A stretch of DNA of 64,000 nt from positions 27,403,648 through 27,467,647 of the forward strand of contig CM074189.1 of assembly GCA_037179385.1 (NCBI GenBank), given 5' to 3'. Position numbers and translations under genes: made by a program. Below the pieces are notes generated by a model. That model was not told the origin of the DNA. It saw nothing but the letters and a program-made list of their open reading frames with translations, and ran no database searches. Within the stretch, counting starts at the first letter, position 1. Every line of letters starts with the position of its first letter. Positions 59,601 to 64,000 of this stretch are shown here, piece by piece. This DNA is from Holothuria scabra (Eukaryota > Echinodermata > Holothuroidea > Aspidochirotida > Holothuriidae).

Positions 59601-62600
59601 ATTTATCCAGTAAATCTGTTTTGCTAGCATCAACACACTAAGTAAACCAATCAAGAACTAAAAAAGATTATCTCTGTGACTTGATGAGGTGAAACAGAAT
59701 TACTGTATTAGAAACAGTAGGTGCTGAGGTTAATTTGTGATTTAAAGTGTTGGAGTTGGTAGCAACTTTGTTTATTTTCTCTTCTGAAGGATTTTGGTAT
59801 TGATGCTGGTCTATCCAAGCGGCTAGGGCTTATGGATGCAAGTACCTTACAACTAGCAGATGATTCTCCTCGTTCACCCGAGCTACCCCAGTCAAGGGTT
59901 TGTACATCTCTTTTATATCTATCTACAGAAGCAGATAGAAATAAATTTATTGTTTGGGCCGGGTATTAGGAAAGAGAGAAGCTTATTATTCATGGTACCT
60001 CATGCATGATTTGATCAATGTATTTTGTTTTCTATCAAATTGACTTTTGAGTTTACCAGAGTTGTAATGAATCTCTCAATTTTGCTGTTAAATTTATATG
60101 CTACTTTTTATGTGGCTCTTCCTGTGGTCAGTAACTTCAAGTGCCTGTACTTTTTCTATGAGGAAAATCATGATAGAGTTCCTTTAGTCACTTCCCTTTG
60201 GAAAATTGGTGACTTGAGTCATTACTTGTTACCACCTTTGATTTTACAATGGACAAACCTATACTATTCAACATGAAAACAACTTGTTGGCCAAGAAAAT
60301 AGGAAAGTCAAACAATGTTCATAAACATTTGTTTGAATTTGTCTTTGTGATAGAAAATTTTGCAAATTTTAATGTATGTCCGTCTTTGTAATTGTTGCAA
60401 CTGAAACATGAAATCGTTCATGTTATACACCAGCTAAATGGTAATGTGTCCTTTCCTATATCTAGATTAGGTTGTAAACTTTACTTACCATCAAAACATT
60501 TTATTTCTTTTATTTTAAATTTTATCTTTTAACCACAGTTCTTGAAAAGCTCCAAGAAAGACACTGTGCCTCCTGCAAAGGCAGCTTTGGCCAGTCAACC
60601 TAAGGACATTCCGAAAGTTGATAGCTTTAGCCATTCTAAAACAAGTTACTCTTTGCCAACTGCTGAAGAATTGTCAGGAAAACCTGCCCCAAGAATAGAT
60701 GCAGAGAAACAAGAAATAGAGGAACAAAAACTCAGGCAAAAAATGCAAGATGATCTTGATGTTTTGTAAGTTGATATTCTTTTTGTAAACATCTTTAGAA
60801 AAGCGTGGCTCTCATAGAAGAATTCGGTAAGGGCTGTCAGTTTCCGTTTAATTTCCTAAACGTTTGAATGGTCAAAATAAACGTTTGTTTACTGTTTGTA
60901 CGATGTCCAAATATAGCGGCCTTTGATTTCCCCTAGAATCAGTCGTAAACATGATAATATGTACAAATACTGGCTTTGAGACTATAATTTTGGCATGCCT
61001 CCCTCTATCAGCTCACAAAACATTCAGGACATGCATTGCAAGTCATTGGGTAACTGGGTACCTGATATGCAGTATAGAAATCGCACAGGGAACACTGTGG
61101 ATTTGCCACTACCACCGCAGCTAACCTCTGCAGCTCAGACTTGTTAAATAAGCAGCCTGCATACCTAGCTGAGCGAAGTCTAGCTCGTGAGACATAACTG
61201 ATTGATATCAGGCCATCAGAATCATAGGTTACATGAATATGTTCATTGTTTCATTAAGTTCAGGGTTGTAATTGGAGGCTTTAGGAATTAGTTTTAGCAG
61301 AAATTGAGAGCAGATTCAATTTCTTGTCCTACACTTTCCAACAAAAGTAAAGAAACAAATCACCTTCCCCACTCCCCCTTTCAATGTTTGCTACAACCTT
61401 TTAATTATCAGCTAGGACACAACAGTGAAAGGGGGAAGGGAGCTTCAAGGGGAGATTGAGAGATTGTGAGTGCATTTTGTTACTGTACAAGCCACCACGG
61501 CTGGAAAAAACCAAAACTTCCCGGCAATGAAAGAATTATTTCCCGTGTGATTGTTATTATTTACTATCTAAGTGGAGCGCAACCATGGGTTCGTGCGAAG
61601 CGTACAGAAAAAATTTTGAAAAATGAAGCCTCTCAGATTGCAGGAAACGGCCCTTCCTGGCCCTGAAAGCCCCTGATGAATGAACGCCGTGGGGGGAAAA
61701 TTAAGTAGCCCATGGGGTTTTTTGATAGCTTTGGACACGATTTTGTTGAGTCCGACCTAATCATGAATTCAAGCACTGGGAATGAAACTTGTTTGTGCAT
61801 TAAATGCTAACTAAGCTTTCAAATTATGTATATTTCGAACGAAATAAAGTTGAATTCCATTACCGAATCTCTCCTTCTTTCAAAGTTTGTCCTACTCTTC
61901 TCTTCTGTCAAACAAAATAATTAACTTTCTAGCCAAGCAACTTGTCCATTCACAAGGGGCAAAACAATCATTCAAGAAATCATTTAGGCCTACGATACGC
62001 ATAAAGGCTAGGTCTATATACTTGGCATATTCTTGAACCAAACTACTCCGCTATTCCCGCTAATGACTACCCGCTCTATTAAATGCTCAAGATATTCACC
62101 TGCACCATCAAAAAAAAAATTACACATGTGGCCTGACTACTGATTTTTGAGCACCGATTTGTTGAAACAAAGGAGAATAACACGCCTTTTATTTTTAAGA
62201 ACAGGGAGATTCCTTCATACTGTGGCTACATGCATTATCACTTCAGATGTACTACACACAGCGAATGTTCAGCTACGTGCATTCATTCATTTGTTATAAC
62301 TCAGTGTAGATTCGTCAGCCAGTTCGGCCGAAGAAAATGTAGCGCATTCTGATTGGTTGTTTTATCAGCACAGACTGTGTACAAAACATGCAGAATATAC
62401 ACAGGGTACAGTACTAATTGACCCCCTCATGGCAGCATCATGCTGTTTCTCTTCGTAGTGTTTGGAAGTTGTAGTTTATCCCCGGGATATCCCAATTCAA
62501 TTTGCTTGTATAAATGAACGAAAAACTTTTAAATATTCTCTGGTAGTTCAAGTTGGGGAGTGCAGACTGTGTTGAAATTTTCAGAATGAAAGCTAACAAG

Positions 62601-64000
62601 GAGCTCAATATTGACTTATTCTGACAATACGATGATCAGCCAGACACCCATTTTAAAAGTCCTTTGAGCAAATTTCCCGCGAGTGGGTTGGATTTCCCGG
62701 CAATGAGCTTCCCGTATTGCTGGTTTTTTCCAGCCGTGCCAGCCATTTTGTTTCATTTTTTTGTTGGGGATTGTCTGAACGCCTGTACAAATGTCGGGAA
62801 AGGCTCACGCGTGACCATGAATATCGGCATGAAAGCAAAACGTACCAGTGATTTTGTTGCCATAGTCTCAATGATTTTATCGTTTTGGGATTGGCCCTTA
62901 ATATTGAAATCGCATTTGATAGAAAGAGCTAAAACCCTTTCACACAAAATATCTCTTAAAGTCTTTCTTTGGAAACTACAATGCAAGATTGACACACCAC
63001 AGTTATTAATTGTACCCCTTCCCTTTTCTCCGATTTTTGCAGCCAGTGCAATTAAACTGAAATGTCTTCCTATATACTCTCTGTGATAGCTATACATACC
63101 AAAGACACTCCCCGACAAAAGTAAATGAAACAAATCGCCCTCCCAGTTCCCCCTTTCAATGTTGGCTACAACCTTTTAACTATCAGCTAGGACATAATAT
63201 TGAAAGGAGGAAGGGGGGTTTTAAGGGGAGATTGAGAGATCATGAGTGCGTTTTGTTACCCTCCCAGCGATTTTGTTTCATTTGTTTTGTCAGGGATTGT
63301 AGGAGGCTAGGACTAGCTTAGTAATATCAACAACTTAGTTGGGCGTAACGTTAGGTCTAAATTAGAGTTAACCCCATATCGTGTAAATTTTGGGCTATGA
63401 AAGCCCTGTTCAAACGACCAGTGGTTCGTTCAAATGTTTGAACATGACAGGCCTAGTTGCCATCTGTTGAAGAAGGTGCATTCATCATTCATGCAACTGC
63501 TAAACAAGTTTTTTGACAATTGGGTAAAAGGGTTTATGTGTTCTTGTGACTGGACAACATCTTTGTAGTGCTACAAAGGAATGGTATGAAGCATATGTGA
63601 GACTGATGTTTTTATTTTTCATCATCATCAATTGTTCTGTTATTAGTGGAATTGTTTCATTTTTATGAGCTTTGAAAGTTGTAAAAAATCAGAATTTTCT
63701 GACTCAAATATTGAAAATATAGTCACAGTAAAAATGATTAGAAAAATGTTAGCTTGGCAAAAGTAGTTTTAATATTTGCTAACACTATTGTGAATTTTTG
63801 TTTTTGAAAGAAAACAAGAATTTTGTCCCTGAACCATTGAGAGCGCTTGGGTTAGAACATGTGCACTTGCAAGTGCAATAAACAGTCTGCTATTTGTACA
63901 TGTTCTATTTTCTATGATGATAATGTTGGCAAGGATGTTTTTTCCACAGAAAAGAGAAATTAGAAAAAGAACGGAAAGAAGAAGAAGAGAAGCTACAAGC
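47598..64000 (+). CDS. CEP164: CEP164, N-terminal part (continues beyond the window)
   Basis: Centrosomal protein 164, a distal-appendage protein of the mother centriole; in vertebrates it docks TTBK2 through its N-terminus and is needed to start cilium assembly. Eleven exons join in frame: 47598-47664, 49383-49494, 52123-52348, 53970-54083, 55662-55778, 57301-57360, 58954-59034, 59790-59897, 60539-60765, 63950-64000, with all introns GT..AG (ten blocks are listed here; the last is cut by the window, and a non-coding exon probably precedes). The joined product is about 387 residues. Residues 1-60 hold the conserved N-terminus ([28 protein letters not shown]). The WW domain spans about 54-88, with W57, YYF 69-71, W80 and P83. 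A Lys-rich stretch lies at about 105-133 and acidic low-complexity sequence at about 240-260. Charged helical sequence starts near 345, the beginning of the long coiled coil. An in-frame TGA upstream of the first ATG fixes the start. Introns are rich in small transposons. Confidence 0.93.
48430..48640. repeat. TACTGTAC/GTACAGTA palindrome cluster
   Basis: Roughly fifteen overlapping copies of TACTGTAC, GTACAGTA and variants in an irregular cluster in CEP164 intron 1 of the coding part. The same motif is scattered at lower density through 11-13 kb and 46-49 kb. Confidence 0.7.
48975..49130 (+). mobile_element. Diverged relative of the 8103/9501 MITE
   Basis: Begins AATTAAAGGGCAAAAAGCGG and keeps the GTGTAG...ACTGTCCTGTTTTGTGATTGGCTCTTGAGAGTCATGTGACA order of the 8103 family. 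The 3' part is not recognisable. Confidence 0.55.
49208..49335. repeat. GATTTAAATC motif array
   Basis: Repeated TGATTTAAATCA (self-complementary) and ATTTTAATTGTGATTTTAAT phrases, with TGATTTAAATCA at both edges. Ends just before the second CEP164 coding exon (49383). Another motif-array locus. Confidence 0.6.
49383..49494 (+). CDS. CEP164: CEP164 exon, pre-WW region
   Basis: Acceptor TCTCTTTTCAG, donor GTACAG. Codes [20 protein letters not shown] and [16 protein letters not shown], closely matching vertebrate CEP164 and including the first Trp of the WW domain. Confidence 0.95.
50636..50938 (+). mobile_element. tRNA-derived SINE (Ser/Leu-like head)
   Basis: A box TGGCCGAGTGG at about 50644-50654 and B box AGTTCGATTCC at about 50698-50708. 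The head resembles type II tRNAs (Ser-UGA-like loop AATTTGAAGC with a variable arm GGGAGGTCT). A body of about 220 bases follows, ending in TTATTTTTATTATTCATTTG and TTAG repeats. Lies in a CEP164 intron. Confidence 0.8.
51829..51925 (+). mobile_element. Headless copy of the 4629 SINE
   Basis: AAGCTAGTGAACCACAACTG, the GGCTTGACTAAAACCAATTGG phrase (partly given) and CCATCTAACATAACCTAAC match the 3' part of the SINE at 4629-4882. The tRNA head is missing; the end shows CTAACATAAC repeats. Confidence 0.7.
52123..52348 (+). CDS. CEP164: CEP164 exon, WW domain and Lys-rich tail
   Basis: Acceptor TTGTTGTTACAG, donor GTGTGT. Codes [20 protein letters not shown], the core of the WW domain with the second Trp and the Pro, then [13 protein letters not shown], a Gly run and a Lys/Glu-rich stretch as in the vertebrate protein. 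Confidence 0.95.
53970..54083 (+). CDS. CEP164: CEP164 exon (LAPL region)
   Basis: Acceptor TCTTTCCTTTCAG, donor GTACGT, phase 0 on both sides, 38 codons. Begins [11 protein letters not shown], resembling the LAPL segment after the Lys-rich stretch in vertebrate CEP164; Ser/Gly/Thr-rich. Confidence 0.85.
55662..55778 (+). CDS. CEP164: CEP164 exon
   Basis: Acceptor TTTAATTTTCAG, donor GTAAGT, phase 0, 39 codons; polar and Leu-rich ([20 protein letters not shown]). Confidence 0.85.
55956..56108. mobile_element. Short CAGGGCTC-type MITE
   Basis: Left end CAGGGCTC and right end GAGCCCTAG are inverted, flanked by TATAT on both sides. CATGGCTGTCAG and GACAGCCATGG wording near 56070 forms a hairpin. 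Likely hAT-like; intronic in CEP164. Confidence 0.5.
57301..57360 (+). CDS. CEP164: CEP164 small exon
   Basis: Acceptor TTGTTTTGTGCAG, donor GTAAGT, phase 0, 20 codons ([20 protein letters not shown]), similar to the LDIGALGGDFEY segment of the vertebrate protein. Confidence 0.85.
58954..59034 (+). CDS. CEP164: CEP164 small acidic exon
   Basis: Acceptor TTTGACATTTATAG, donor GTAAGT, phase 0, 27 codons, with [13 protein letters not shown]. Confidence 0.8.
59790..59897 (+). CDS. CEP164: CEP164 exon (DFG segment)
   Basis: Acceptor TTTTCTCTTCTGAAG, donor GTTTGT, phase 0, 36 codons beginning [16 protein letters not shown], similar to the LDFGFRSRISEHLLD segment of vertebrate CEP164. Confidence 0.85.
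60539..60765 (+). CDS. CEP164: CEP164 exon leading into the coiled coil
   Basis: Acceptor TTTTAACCACAG, donor GTAAGT. 75 codons plus two bases; the end ([20 protein letters not shown]) is charged and helical. Confidence 0.88.
61333..62772. mobile_element. MITE interrupted by a younger 1.25 kb element
   Basis: 61333-61486 and 62740-62772 together match the complete MITE at 63107-63299 (left end CAACAAAAGTAAAGAAACAA; right end CAGCCATTTTGTTTCATTTT). The block between, about 61490-62738, begins CACGGCTGGAAAAAACC and ends GGTTTTTTCCAGCCGTG, perfect 17-base inverted repeats. It is therefore an insertion. The insert carries a copy of the GGAGCGC repeat (61568-61680) and no recognisable gene. All lies in the CEP164 intron before the last exon. 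Confidence 0.7.
63107..63299. mobile_element. Complete MITE with about 30-bp terminal inverted repeats
   Basis: Left end CCCCGACAAAAGTAAATGAA then ACAAATCGC; the right end read on the minus strand gives CCCTGACAAAACAAATGAAA then CAAAATCGC. About 190 bases, non-coding, same family as the interrupted copy at 61333. Confidence 0.7.
63950..64000 (+). CDS. CEP164: CEP164 coiled-coil exon, cut by the window edge
   Basis: Acceptor TTTTTTCCACAG at 63949; the split Leu codon joins the previous exon in frame. Codes [16 protein letters not shown], the start of the coiled coil, and is still open at the edge. Confidence 0.85.

Noticed and set aside
62664..63086. 140-codon plus-strand frame
   Set aside because: It crosses the boundary between the inner insertion and the MITE and has no family resemblance.

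Overview
This is a window of animal nuclear DNA: introns with GT..AG splice sites, a low density of coding exons, tRNA-derived SINEs, LINE remnants, Helitron remnants and many small inverted-repeat elements. The ciliary gene, the style of the repeats (for example runs of AGGCCTAGGCC and TACTGTAC) and the transposon mix suggest a marine invertebrate deuterostome. An echinoderm, perhaps a sea cucumber, is my best guess, but the species cannot be fixed from sequence alone.

Two host genes can be read with confidence. The first, at 3123-4212 (+), is a two-exon EamA/DMT-type multi-spanning transporter of the SLC35G kind; a 97-base intron joins a 14-residue N-terminal exon to one large exon. The second starts at 47598 (+) and runs off the right edge. 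It is the N-terminal part of CEP164, the distal-appendage protein of the mother centriole. Eleven coding exons, the last cut by the window edge, join in one frame and give about 387 residues: the conserved N-terminus, a WW domain, a Lys-rich stretch, a low-complexity acidic region and the start of the coiled coil. A likely promoter and non-coding first exon lie near 44.18-44.31 kb.

The centre, about 25.8-38.6 kb, is a Helitron complex. A minus-strand copy runs from about 31.45 kb down to a recognisable 3' terminus at 25852. It carries broken coding sequence for a basic N-terminus, an OTU-like cysteine protease fragment and a DUF6570-type Helitron protein region, but I see no Rep or helicase part. 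To its right, on the plus strand, lie two short hairpin-headed repeats, then two nearly identical 3.05-3.08 kb internally deleted units joined head to tail, then an inverted short repeat. The minus copy is itself interrupted by a LINE 3' fragment and by units of another repeat family.

The rest is intergenic or intronic DNA with SINEs, small elements with terminal inverted repeats, LINE tails and simple repeats. A recurring and unusual theme is a short element whose interior is an array of one short palindrome-forming motif, with a different motif at each locus: TTCTATAGA, AACAGGT, GATAAACC/GGTTTATC, TGGTCAA, CCCATAT, AAGGCCAT and GATTTAAATC. Several of these have clear terminal inverted repeats, and three share CCCAGG termini. 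This motif-array element class is the best candidate here for something under-described.
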